Under the pieces are notes generated by a model. That model had not been told where the DNA came from, made no database searches, and saw only the letters and a program-made list of their open reading frames with translations. From contig UQVR01000010.1 of the NCBI GenBank assembly GCA_900544625.1, positions 1-38,553 on the forward strand: a stretch of DNA of 38,553 nucleotides, given 5' to 3'. Of the stretch, positions 1-8,521 are shown in pieces; the stretch's first letter is position 1; each line of letters starts with the position of its first letter. The translations under genes were made by a program, and so were the position numbers. The DNA is from an uncultured Mycoplasmatota bacterium (GTDB lineage: Bacteria > Bacillota_I > Bacilli_A > RF39 > UBA660).

Positions 1-104
1 ATAGTTTCTTAATTAAATTTTATGAAAATTTATTATTAGGTAAGAATAATAATCTACATTCAAAAGATTTAATTGTAGAAGAATTATTTAATAAAGAGAA
101 TTAA
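1..104 (+). CDS. C-terminal end of an unidentified protein (partial)
   Basis: The frame ending in TAA at 102-104 is open to the left edge of the window and encodes about 33 residues ending ELFNKEN. No family can be recognised from so short a piece. It runs in the same direction as the Gabija genes and is separated from them by a hairpin with a T-run, so it is probably an independent transcription unit. Whether it belongs to the defence island cannot be told from this window. Confidence 0.45.
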   Translation, partial: SFLIKFYENLLLGKNNNLHSKDLIVEELFNKEN

Positions 105-113
105 AAGAAGAGG

Positions 114-162
114 CGCTAGTACAGGCTTATTAATTTAATAGGTTTTTGTAGTGGCGTTTTTT
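114..162 (+). terminator. Long hairpin with T6 tail upstream of gajA
   Basis: Bases 114-131 pair with 137-156 through CGCTAGTACA/TGTAGTGGCG (one mismatch and a wobble) and GGCTTATT/AATAGGTT, with a 5-base loop and then TTTTTT at 157-162. It has the form of an intrinsic terminator for the gene ending at 104. It stops only 4 bases before the gajA Shine-Dalgarno (AGGAGG, 166-171), and no promoter is obvious between the hairpin and gajA. It could therefore act as an attenuator that keeps Gabija expression low. Confidence 0.7.
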
Positions 163-177
163 AGTAGGAGGTAGCAT

Positions 178-1851
178 ATGAAATTTACTAAATTAAGTTT
201 AAAAAATTTTAGAAATTTTAATGATAGTGAAATTAATTTAGATAATAAAAATATTTTTTTCGGGTTAAACGATGTGGGAAAAACTAATGCTTTGTACGCA
301 TTAAGATTTTTATTTGATAATGAACAAAGAAAGAAAGGAATTGTTGAAACTGATTTTTATAAAAAGAATATCAATTGTCCAATAGAAATTATTGTTACAA
401 TTGATATAAGTGATGATTCAGAAGATGATAAAAAAATTAGAGCAATCATGAAAGGAAATCTATTAAGTGAAACTGAATTAATTTATATTAAATTTACTGC
501 TATTTTCAATCAAGAAAATGGAATGGGAGATATATCTATGTTTTGGGGATATGATATAGAAAATTTGGCTGAAATGGTAAGTAAAGGTTATTCTTTTGAA
601 ATTGATAAAATATTTAGCGTAACATATATTGATTCTTATGTTGATTTGTTTTCATTATTTAAAAAAAATTTGAAGACATTTATAATAAATGATGAAGAAA
701 TTGATAAAGAAAAAATAGATGAGATAAAGAAAAATATAAATGATTTGAATAATAATATTTCTCAACTATCAGGAATAAAAAAATTTGAGGAAATAATAAT
801 GCCAAAATATGAGAAATATAAAAAAGATGATCTAAAAATTTCTATTAAATCCGAGATTGCTATAAAAGGGTTTTATTCTGATTTAGTGCCATATTTACAT
901 AAAATCGATGATGTTAATGATTATCCTACTGCGGGAGATGGTCGAAAAAAAATATTAACTTATTCTTTATATGATTTAATAAATGAGAACAAGAAAGAAA
1001 GCAAAATAGTTTTATATTTGATAGAGGAACCAGAAAATCATTTGCACAAAACATTACAAATATCATTATCAAGAGTGTTATTTTCTACAGAAAGTTATGA
1101 CTATGTGTTTTTAACGACTCATTCTCCATATATTATATATGAAATAGATAATACAAATTTAATAAGAATATATAAGGATAGAGAAATGTTAACACCAAGC
1201 GTGTTATATCAAGTGCCAGATTCTTTTAAAAAACATAAGAAAATATTAAATAAATCTTTATCAGAAGCATTATTTTCTTCTAAGGTATTACTCGTTGAGG
1301 GACCATCAGAGCAATTACTTTTTGAACGAGTTTTTCAAGCAATTAATGTTAATTATGAAGAAGAAGGAATATATATATTACCAGTCAACGGAATAGGATT
1401 CGAAAAATATAAAACAATATTAGATGAACTTAAAATTTTTAATGCAATAAAAACAGATAATGATTTACGCAAAGATGAACAACAGTATATTTTACTTGGT
1501 TTTAGGCGTTGTAATAAATTATGTGGTACTAAAGTATTAAGCGAAGAAAATATTAAGTATTATAAAAATGAAGTTGCGGTTAAAAGAAAAATGTTTAAAG
1601 ATAATGTAAAATTAATAAATTCAATAAGAAAAGATTATAAGATATTTTTATCAGAAGTTGATCTTGAAAACGATTTGAATAAAATATTGCATAAAAAGCT
1701 TGTTGAATATTTAAACAAAACTAATTCAGTTAAATATTTACAAGAAAAAAAGCAAATTAGAATGTTTGAATTAATCAATTTGTTGACTGATGAAGACTGT
1801 ATAAAAATATATAATGGCAAAAATTTTGAAATTTTAAAACTTTTTATATAA
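178..1851 (+). CDS. gajA: Gabija GajA: OLD-family ATPase/TOPRIM endonuclease
   Basis: This 557-residue protein has an SMC/RecF-like N terminus (FRNFND) with Walker A GLNDVGKT at residues 29-36. A Walker B and H-loop region (LYLIEEPENHLH, about residue 278) and a LTTHSPY motif follow. A C-terminal TOPRIM domain begins at VLLVEGPSE (about residue 368) and continues through PVNGIG and KTDND. This is the OLD nuclease architecture, and the length is close to known GajA (about 580). In Gabija, GajA is a DNA-nicking endonuclease controlled by nucleotide levels and forms a complex with GajB. The start has AGGAGG six bases upstream. A UvrD-like helicase follows five bases later, which makes the Gabija assignment strong. 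The reading frame is complete. Confidence 0.88.
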   Translation: MKFTKLSLKNFRNFNDSEINLDNKNIFFGLNDVGKTNALYALRFLFDNEQRKKGIVETDFYKKNINCPIEIIVTIDISDDSEDDKKIRAIMKGNLLSETELIYIKFTAIFNQENGMGDISMFWGYDIENLAEMVSKGYSFEIDKIFSVTYIDSYVDLFSLFKKNLKTFIINDEEIDKEKIDEIKKNINDLNNNISQLSGIKKFEEIIMPKYEKYKKDDLKISIKSEIAIKGFYSDLVPYLHKIDDVNDYPTAGDGRKKILTYSLYDLINENKKESKIVLYLIEEPENHLHKTLQISLSRVLFSTESYDYVFLTTHSPYIIYEIDNTNLIRIYKDREMLTPSVLYQVPDSFKKHKKILNKSLSEALFSSKVLLVEGPSEQLLFERVFQAINVNYEEEGIYILPVNGIGFEKYKTILDELKIFNAIKTDNDLRKDEQQYILLGFRRCNKLCGTKVLSEENIKYYKNEVAVKRKMFKDNVKLINSIRKDYKIFLSEVDLENDLNKILHKKLVEYLNKTNSVKYLQEKKQIRMFELINLLTDEDCIKIYNGKNFEILKLFI

Positions 1852-1855
1852 AGAG

Positions 1856-3397
1856 GTGATTAAAATAATTAAGTTAACTGATGAACAAAAACAAATTGTT
1901 GAATGTTGTGGAAATATTGTGGTAAGTGCCAATGCTGGTACGGGGAAGACAGCAACACTTATTGAAAAAATAAATTTTGAAAATTCATCTAATAACACAT
2001 ACAAAATGATTGGCGCTATTACATTTACAATTAAGGCAACTAATGAAATCAAAGAGCGATTAACAGCCAAAACTGAAAAAGTATATGTTAATACTAATAA
2101 TGGCTTTGTTTTTGATGAGATAATTACTCCTTTTTATAAAGATTGTAATAGAGAATGTAATATTGAAGCCTATACGACAGATTATAATCAAAAGTTCGAA
2201 TCTTATAATGATGGCATTAGATTATTGTTAAATAAGGGAATAATAGGTTCTTATAAAAATCCTAAATTAAATTTTATTTTTGAACTTGCAAATTATATTT
2301 TAGATAATTCAATAGCGTGTCAAAAATATTTAAAATCTAAATATAAACTTATATGTATAGATGAATATCAAGATACTGATGATGAAATGCATAAATTGTT
2401 TATGAAGTTAAAAAATATATTAGAGATAAATTTATTTATTATAGGAGATACAAAGCAATCTATTTATATTTGGAGAAATTCTAAACCTGAACTATTTGAA
2501 AATGTTATACACGACACAGAGTTTAATTATTTTCAATTAACAAAAAATTTTCGTTCAACAAAGTCTATTCAAAATTATTCAAATATTTTATTAGCAGAAA
2601 CACAATCATTAGTAGATTTTAATAATATTGATAGACAAGATGTAAGTATAATTATGAGCAGCTCTGAAACAGAAAATCTAATAACAGCTTTAAATAAATG
2701 TGATAAATCAAAACCTTTTGCTTTGCTAAGATTCTCAAGAACAAATGCATCAAATGATGCAAAAATAATAAATGATTATGGCATTGAATGCAACTATATT
2801 CCATTAATACCAATTAGAGAAATAACTACTAATAGCTCGTGGTTGTATATTGGATTATCAGAATATTTAATAAAGCCAGCTTTTAGTGAGTATGATTTTT
2901 TTCAACAAATTCCTGGAGGTATAGATAATAATGAAGAATTAAAATATATAAAAATGATGCTAAAAAAAATAAAAAAGCTTTATGTTGATAATGACAAAAA
3001 AAGCTTGTTTAATGAGATAAAGAAGCTTGGAATATATTATGATTATAATATCTCAGAAGAACATTTTGAATTGTTTTATCAATCTATTACACAGGATGAA
3101 TACATAAAAGCAATTAAAATTGATATGAATAAAACAAATATCTCTTTAACTTTTCATACATCAAAAGGACTGCAATTTGAACAAGTAATAATAAATGCAG
3201 CAGATTATCCCTTAAATAACATAGAAAGTGTATATAATCATTATGTAGCATCTACTAGAGCTAAAAGCAAATTAATAATTTTACTTAATACTCAAAATTA
3301 TAATTGTAGGCAATTTGCTATGAATATAAACGAAAGAGCAAAAAGTGTCAATGCATCAGCAAATGAAATATTTAATATAATAAAAAAAGAGACCTAG
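1856..3397 (+). CDS. gajB: Gabija GajB: UvrD/PcrA-like helicase
   Basis: SF1A helicase of about 510 residues: Walker A SANAGTGKT near residues 23-31, motif II CIDEYQDTDDE near 168, GDTKQSIYIWR, NFRST, then HTSKGLQFEQV and YVASTRAK toward the C terminus. It is the expected second gene of Gabija, acting with GajA in phage defence. The start is odd. The only canonical codon is GTG at 1856, which overlaps the Shine-Dalgarno AAAGAGG (1850-1856). Measured from that site, the normal start position falls on ATA at 1865 or ATT at 1868, followed directly by KLTDEQKQIV. It may therefore start at ATA or ATT, or have lost its ATG. The rest of the frame is intact. The stop lies inside a terminator hairpin. 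Confidence 0.85.
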   Translation: MIKIIKLTDEQKQIVECCGNIVVSANAGTGKTATLIEKINFENSSNNTYKMIGAITFTIKATNEIKERLTAKTEKVYVNTNNGFVFDEIITPFYKDCNRECNIEAYTTDYNQKFESYNDGIRLLLNKGIIGSYKNPKLNFIFELANYILDNSIACQKYLKSKYKLICIDEYQDTDDEMHKLFMKLKNILEINLFIIGDTKQSIYIWRNSKPELFENVIHDTEFNYFQLTKNFRSTKSIQNYSNILLAETQSLVDFNNIDRQDVSIIMSSSETENLITALNKCDKSKPFALLRFSRTNASNDAKIINDYGIECNYIPLIPIREITTNSSWLYIGLSEYLIKPAFSEYDFFQQIPGGIDNNEELKYIKMMLKKIKKLYVDNDKKSLFNEIKKLGIYYDYNISEEHFELFYQSITQDEYIKAIKIDMNKTNISLTFHTSKGLQFEQVIINAADYPLNNIESVYNHYVASTRAKSKLIILLNTQNYNCRQFAMNINERAKSVNASANEIFNIIKKET

Positions 3398-3417
3398 TCC
3401 AATTAAAGGACTAGGTC
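3391..3417. terminator. Bidirectional terminator between gajB and integrase remnant
   Basis: A perfect 10-bp stem (GACCTAGTCC/GGACTAGGTC) has a 7-base loop. An A7 run on the left gives a U-run for minus-strand transcripts, and a T-rich stretch lies on the right. The gajB stop codon is inside the left arm and the integrase stop (3403-3405) is in the loop, so both genes end in the same hairpin. Confidence 0.85.
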
Positions 3418-4548
3418 ATCTTTGTCTTTTGCTTTAACTATTTTATATTCCTCATAATTTTCATAATTGTATGATTCTTCTGGTTCAGGTAATGATTTTT
3501 TATGCTCTAATAAAATTGTTGGTTTAGTTTCAATAACATTATTATTTAATCTACTATTTTGTAATTCAATAATATTAACAATAGTATCAAGTTTATTTTG
3601 ATACATATGGGAATAAGTGTTCAATGTTTCATCAATTTTAGTGTGTCCAAGATACTTTGCTACCAAAGTTATATTAGCACCACTATCAATTAATAAAGAT
3701 GCACAACTGTGTCTAAAATCATGAATTCTAATATCTTTAACTCTAGCCATAAAATCATTCTTTGTTTTTCTATCTAATAGAGTAGTAGCAGCTAATGGAT
3801 CAATATTACCAAACACATACCAAGAATCTCTAAAGCCATAATAGTTAGCGTCATCATTATATAAATCAGATAAATCTTTTAATAAGAAATTTGGAATAGG
3901 AATAGTTCTATAACTTGAACTTGTTTTAGGACTAGTAACAGTATAAGGTTTACCAGTTTTAGGGTCAGGTACTTTAACAATGTTTTTATTAACAGTTAAA
4001 GTGCTTCTATTAAAGTCTATATCATTCCAAGTTAATCATCTTAATTCACCATTTCTAAGTCCACAATAAAATAAAGTTTGAAATGCACATCTAAATTTTA
4101 AATTTGTTTCGACTGATAAGAATCTTTGAAACTCATCTAATGTATAAAATAACATTTCTTTTTTTCTTTCGTTTGGATTAGTAAAGTTTGTCATTTTATT
4201 ATAAACTTTTACAAAATTAATATCATACCATTTAGTACCAAAATTCATTAATGCTTTTAAGTATTTATAAACACCATTTTTATATCTAGTAGAAATAGGT
4301 TTACTATTCATAAATTGTCTCCACATTTCAAAGTGTCTAATATTAAAAGCCTCTAATTTAATATTTTCTAATGGTTCTAAATATACCATCATATTTCTAT
4401 AATTGGATAGAGTAGTTACTTTGACTTTATCTTGTTGATATTGATAGTGTTCTTGTATTAAATCTTTAAAAGTTAAATCAACATACCAGCTTCTACCATC
4501 TTTTGTACATTCATTAATTTTAGCTTGTCTTATTGATATAAATATCAC
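3403..4548 (-). pseudogene. Tyrosine recombinase (integrase), split by an in-frame TGA
   Basis: Read as one frame, this encodes a phage/ICE-type tyrosine recombinase of about 380 residues. It has an N-terminal SAM-like core-binding domain (EHYQYQQDKVKVTTLSNYRN) and then the catalytic domain with CGLRNGELR, SYRTIPIP, HDFRHSCASLL and LGHTKIDETLNTYSH. TGA at 4036-4038 interrupts it right after GELR, removing most of the catalytic domain, including HxxR and the nucleophile Tyr, from the N-terminal product. Because TGA is a genuine stop elsewhere in this window, the gene is most likely dead. The start is also suspect. The Shine-Dalgarno AGAAAGGA (4557-4550) is followed by GTG only one base away and by ATA at 4539 at a better distance, before SIRQAKI. 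It lies just downstream of the mob remnant. Confidence 0.85.
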
Positions 4549-4555
4549 ATCCTTT

Positions 4556-5556
4556 CTATAATTCAAATAACTTATGAAATTCATCAGCAGCTTCTTCTGC
4601 TTCTTTATTAAGTTTATTAGCGGTTTTAATTGAATCAGCTAAGCCGATATAATCACTTACATATCTCATAGGTTTTCTATTTAATTTAATATCTAAAGCA
4701 TTAGATACTTTTTTAAAAGCATTTCTCCAATAATCAATCTCATCATCTTTATTTTTTAATTCTATATTTTGTTTATAAATATATTTTTTACTATCAATTA
4801 ATTCTTTGTTATTTTTATAAAAATTATTTTCTATTGATAATCTATTAATAGTGTTTTCATTAGAATCTAATTTGTTTTTATTTATGTTATTTAATCTTTC
4901 TAAATCGTTAGAGTAGTCAATTAACTTTTCAACATCTTTAGAATTATAACCAATAATATTTTTCTTGATATTTAAATTATTATTTTTAATATTATTTTTT
5001 AAAACTTCTTTAGATTTATTTAATTCAATATTATAATTTTCTATATCTTTATATAAATTATTAACTTCTGATTTTAATTCATTAATCTTATATTCTAATT
5101 TAGTTTGATGAACTTTATTAGAACCAATATTACCTCTATCTAATTTAAAACCACAAGAAGTTATATATTTATTAAATTTATCTTGAATATTAGCAAATTA
5201 ATTTCTACCACCTAAATCCTTCCAAAACTGATCATTATTTAAGAAGTTGCCTTTAATAGATTCATAGATGATTTTCCCAGAGTCATAAAAAACTCTGGGC
5301 CACTTGTAAATGTTACACCATTTAGTATATTTGTTTTTGTTTTATGAGAACATTCTATATTTCTATCTTCTAAAATAGATTTAACTTCTTGATATAAATT
5401 ATTATTATTAATATCTTTATAATGTACATTAAATTTAGTTCTTTCAGAATCATAATTACCTGTACCAATTCTTCTATTCATTTCATTACCTATAAGATAT
5501 AACTCTTTAGTTTTATAATTGTTAATAAATCTTAATACTTGTTTTCCAACATACAT
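4556..5556 (-). pseudogene. mob: MobV/Pre-type plasmid relaxase, frameshifted and interrupted
   Basis: The intact start (ATG 5556, AAAGAGG upstream) gives an N-terminal part with the Pre/Mob pattern (DSERTKFNVHY, then GVTFTSGPEFF). A frameshift in the T6 run near 5287-5292 diverts the frame to a stop at 5239. The correct continuation (YDSGKIIYESIKGNF) is in the next frame, which then meets TAA near 5198 after DLGGRN. Beyond that, a long coiled-coil tail rich in Asn, Lys and Glu runs to TAG at 4556-4558. MobV relaxases nick plasmid or IME DNA for mobilization and usually have such a coiled-coil C terminus. Assignment to MobV comes from motif pattern and neighbours (integrase, RepA) and is less certain than the integrase. 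Confidence 0.7.
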
Positions 5557-5575
5557 ATATCAACCTCTTTATATG

Positions 5576-5598
5576 AAAAAACAACCTTAATGGTTGTT
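5576..5598 (-). terminator. Terminator of the HEPN gene
   Basis: On the minus strand, AACAACC (5598-5592) pairs with GGTTGTT (5586-5580) across a 5-base loop, and a U-run follows. The HEPN gene's stop codon lies in the loop. It separates the HEPN gene from the mob remnant, so the HEPN gene can be expressed on its own. Confidence 0.8.
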
Positions 5599-6555
5599 GG
5601 TTTGATTTTCAATTTCATTAAATTTTTCAGATATTTCTAATGTGTTAAATAAAACAGAAAACCATCTTAAACAGTTAGCTTCTGTTCCAAATTTTTTTGA
5701 ATATCCATGTAATATAGCATTTCTGTTGTAAGGAATATTACTATATTTTTGGGGCTCATCTTTATAGCTTATTAACAATTGATTAGCGTTAAGTAAGTCA
5801 TCATCCTCAATATATTGTGAGAATAATAGATAATTTGTTTCCTTATTTTTCATAATTTGTTTTTCTAATAGTTTATTTCTTACTTTGTTTCGTTGAGTAA
5901 AATCTAAATATTCAAGTTGGGAGTTGTTAATTATTGAAATTAAATTAATTAACGATAAGATACATAATCTATGATTTCGATCTTTGTATAATTTATATAT
6001 TTCGTTAATTTCTTTTTTGTAACTTGGATAAAAACTTAATAATAATTTTTGGTGGGATTTAATATCTAATTTTACGCCTTCTTTAATAATTTTTATTTGT
6101 TTTATTTTGTTATTTGTATCTACTAATTCTTCATATTTTATATTTGTATTTTTATACGGATAAAAACCATTGGATAAATATTTAATAGCAATTTCTTTGT
6201 AAATAAAATCCAATGCAGAAAAATTTATTTTTTCAAATATTTTAGTAATGTTTTCTGAAATGTTCTTTATAATGGGATTGTACAATTCAGTGATTTTTTT
6301 ACTAAATTCTGTTAATGGTTCTATCATTGAAGTGAATAGTTTTTGACTTTGTATTGCTTGATTTATATATAATTGAGAAATATTTTTGCTTGCATCAATT
6401 AATGGTTGCATTGCTTTAATCATTGCTTCATTTGTTTTTTTGCCAAGGTTATTAGTCACTTCGATTATGTTAGATATTTCGGTTATATTTTCAGCTTTTT
6501 CCTTGTTTGGCATTTTTATATAACCATCAATTTTAGTTTCTTTGTTTTCGGCCAT
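5587..6555 (-). CDS. HEPN-type protein with RNAILHG motif; candidate defence cargo
   Basis: This intact 322-residue gene lies among wrecked mobility genes. ATG at 6555 is preferred over the in-frame ATG at 6597 because the Shine-Dalgarno GAGGTGA lies at 6567-6561 and an extended -10 sits inside the longer version. Residues about 40-110 are long amphipathic helices (NINQ- and KNIS-type, phasin-like). The middle is helical and charged. The C terminus has NRNAILHGYS with FGTEANCLRW behind it, an R-x4-H arrangement (R278, H283) typical of HEPN RNase folds, with the RHxxLHG-like version seen in many uncharacterised helical proteins. No nuclease partner domain or transmembrane segment is visible. 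I infer an RNase-type toxin or abortive-infection role from the motif and the island context. A non-defence HEPN role is possible. Confidence 0.6.
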   Translation of the reverse strand: MAENKETKIDGYIKMPNKEKAENITEISNIIEVTNNLGKKTNEAMIKAMQPLIDASKNISQLYINQAIQSQKLFTSMIEPLTEFSKKITELYNPIIKNISENITKIFEKINFSALDFIYKEIAIKYLSNGFYPYKNTNIKYEELVDTNNKIKQIKIIKEGVKLDIKSHQKLLLSFYPSYKKEINEIYKLYKDRNHRLCILSLINLISIINNSQLEYLDFTQRNKVRNKLLEKQIMKNKETNYLLFSQYIEDDDLLNANQLLISYKDEPQKYSNIPYNRNAILHGYSKKFGTEANCLRWFSVLFNTLEISEKFNEIENQTNNH

Positions 6556-6574
6556 TATTATCACCTCAACATCT

Positions 6575-6606
6575 ATTATACCACTATAATTAGTCATTTT
6601 ATGACT
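6575..6606 (-). promoter_or_regulatory. HEPN gene promoter with AGTCAT/ATGACT palindrome
   Basis: On the minus strand an extended -10 (TGG then TATAAT, 6580-6575) lies about 12 bases before the ribosome binding site. A perfect 15-bp palindrome, AGTCAT-TTT-ATGACT (6592-6606), covers the expected -35 area. This arrangement fits a repressor operator. The half-site ATGAC recurs upstream of the restriction operon. Confidence 0.55.
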
Positions 6607-7600
6607 TATCTCACTAGGGCATAGCCCAAAATGTGAGTTAGGATAAATTCTAAAACCATATTCTTCTAAACTAAGCGGTTCAATAAACTTAGCTTTATAA
6701 TTTCTAGATGTAGCAGTTCTATTTAACTCAACATATATTCCTTCTTGCTCTAATCTTTTAATATTACTATTTAATAATCTTCCAAGGCGAGAAGGGGTAA
6801 TTAATAAATTTAATTCAGCTACTATTTCAGCTGAATTAAATATAACTTCTTTTTTTTTATTACATATCTCATAAATGCAGATAAATTAAAATCTAATTCA
6901 GTATTATCTTCATTAATAATTTCAAATTCAAGTTTATCATTTCTTATAAGATTAAGATTTTGTTCTTCAAAGTCTCTATTAATTATTTTTAAAGTATAAG
7001 TATTATCTTTATTATTGATTAATGTTAATATACCATTCATATTACCATCAATACCTGTACTACTTAATGTTTTACCTTCTTTATTTAAATGGTGTATTAG
7101 AAGAAATGTTAAATTATATTTTTAGATAGTTCTCTATATTTATCAAACATTCTTTTCATAACATCATTATAGTTATTAATATCAGTTTCATATCCATAAT
7201 CTATTCCACACATAATATCTATAATTACAAATCTTCCATTATAGGTTTCTGAGAATTTTTTTAAATCTAATAATAAATCATATCTAATACATAATTTATG
7301 TTGTTCATCTTTTTGTACAAAGAAGAATGAATTAGGTTTAAAAGTATATCCTGTTATTTCTAATCTTTCTTTAAGTTGTAATTCTGATATTTCTGTGCTA
7401 ACGTATAAGACGGATGTGGGATTAGTTTTGAATCCTAAGAATTGCTTATTATTTATCAAAGAGTTGGAAAGCTATAATGCTAAAAATGACTTACCAACTT
7501 TTGGTTCTGCAACTAAGCAATATAATCCATTTGCCTTCATTATTCCATCAATAATGTTATCTTTTTTTATGGTTATATTTAATTCTTCTATAGGTTTCAT
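6607..7600 (-). pseudogene. repA: RepA-like AAA_25 replication ATPase, multiply broken
   Basis: ATG at 7600 begins a RepA/RecA-fold ATPase with CLVAEPKVGKSFLAL (Walker A). The frame then hits TAG where Gln is expected (LALQLS-type context). It resumes as VLYVSTEISELQLKERL and FVIIDIMCGIDYGYETD (Walker B region), stops at 7109, and continues in another frame as NLTFLLIHHLNKEG (sensor region). A one-base loss in an A9 run near 6850-6858 breaks it again before a winged-helix C-terminal tail (IVAELN...SRLGRLLNSNIKRL). The family is the plasmid/IME RepA helicase loader type. The left end given is approximate, because the last frame stays open into the HEPN gene. At least three inactivating changes make this a fossil. 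Confidence 0.8.
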
Positions 7601-7837
7601 TTATTTCTCAAGTTCTGCCATATCTTTAAGGTAAGGAACATTAATATTTAGTTTATTAACTACTTCACACACTGGTATTAAATTACATGGTAGTTTATAA
7701 CCTTGACCTGTAAGATCAGTTATTATTTCTTTTCTAATTTTAAGTGCTGAGTTTCTACCAAGACTAGTTAATTTCATTAAGTTTTGTAAAGTACACCATT
7801 GTTTAGATAATATTTATAATGTTTCAACTGCAGTCAT
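7601..7837 (-). pseudogene. Small DNA-binding protein (DUF3173/excisionase-like), early nonsense codon
   Basis: The start ATG at 7837 and the stop directly abutting the repA ATG define a 78-codon gene. Codon 8 is TAA (MTAVETL then stop), probably a former CAA. The remainder reads LMKLTSLGRNSALKIRKEI, then GYKLPCNLIPVCEVVNKLNI, resembling the DUF3173/excisionase-like proteins often found beside integrative-element recombinases. A short internal restart at the ATG of LMKLTS is conceivable but has no evident ribosome binding site. It would be the first gene of the minus-strand element operon. Confidence 0.55.
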
Positions 7838-7918
7838 ATATCAAACCTCATATCTGTTATTCATTATTATTTTGTTCATTTTATATAATGCATTTATTAA
7901 TTTTTTTTATTAAAAATG

Positions 7919-7946
7919 TTCCAAAATGGAAATAATATGTTATAAT
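7919..7946 (+). promoter_or_regulatory. xre promoter with TTCCA/TGGAA operator
   Basis: A -10 TATAAT (7941-7946) lies 30 bases before the xre start. A perfect palindrome, TTCCA-AAA-TGGAA (7919-7931), occupies the -35 position and half the spacer, and the -35 itself is poor. This suggests autoregulation of xre and perhaps control of the divergent element operon from the same 138-base intergenic region. Confidence 0.6.
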
Positions 7947-7975
7947 GATATCAAGAAGAGAATAGGAGGATATTC

Positions 7976-8521
7976 ATGGAAAATAGAAAACAAATGGATA
8001 TTATTATTGGAAACAATATGGCTGCTATTAGAAAAAGTCGTGAATATAAGCAAAGAGAAATTTGCCAAGTATTAGGTATGAATGCATCTACTTATAAGCA
8101 TTATGAGTTAGGAGACAGATGTGTACCACCTTCAGTTTTAAAAGCATTAGCAAATTTCTACAAGATACATGTTGATTATTTCTTTGAAAATGTGCCTAAA
8201 TCTGATGATATAAGAGAACATTTATTTTTTACTAATTATAGATTAGATGCTGTTGAATCAAAAGGAATAGTAGGAAAACCTAGAGATAGTTTTAAAGATG
8301 TATTAAAGGATGCTGAAAAAAGAGTTCAAGCAAGAGCTAGATTTAGAATAAAAGAGTATCGTACAGAAAATAAAAAATCACAACAAGAAGTTGCAGATTA
8401 TTTAGGAATAGAGATCTCTACTTATAATAAGTATGAAAAAGGTAGTAGAAAACTAAATAATGAGGTAGTTAGAAAGATAGCTGAATATTACAATATTAAA
8501 GTCAGCGATATATTAGATTAA
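7976..8521 (+). CDS. Xre-family regulator with two Cro/C1 HTH domains
   Basis: 181 residues. One HTH_3 domain lies at about residues 9-65 (IRKSREYKQREICQVLGMNA, STYKHYELGDR, VDYFF) and a second at about 120-181 (RFRIKEYRTENKKSQQEVA, STYNKYEKGSR, VSDILD), joined by a charged linker. Tandem Cro/C1 domains in one chain could bind two half-sites without dimerizing. AGGAGG precedes the ATG. It is divergent from the mobile-element operon and 71 bases upstream of the GIY-YIG gene, the right position for a regulator of both the element and the restriction operon. Its stop overlaps the first ATGACA repeat. Confidence 0.85.
   Translation: MENRKQMDIIIGNNMAAIRKSREYKQREICQVLGMNASTYKHYELGDRCVPPSVLKALANFYKIHVDYFFENVPKSDDIREHLFFTNYRLDAVESKGIVGKPRDSFKDVLKDAEKRVQARARFRIKEYRTENKKSQQEVADYLGIEISTYNKYEKGSRKLNNEVVRKIAEYYNIKVSDILD

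Noticed and set aside
4036..4038. In-frame TGA in the integrase as a tryptophan codon (Mycoplasma code)
   Set aside because: TGA is used as a stop in hsdM and the DUF362 gene, and neighbouring remnants are broken by TAA and TAG as well.
6556..6597. Longer HEPN start at 6597
   Set aside because: That stretch contains the promoter -10 and palindrome; the Shine-Dalgarno supports 6555.
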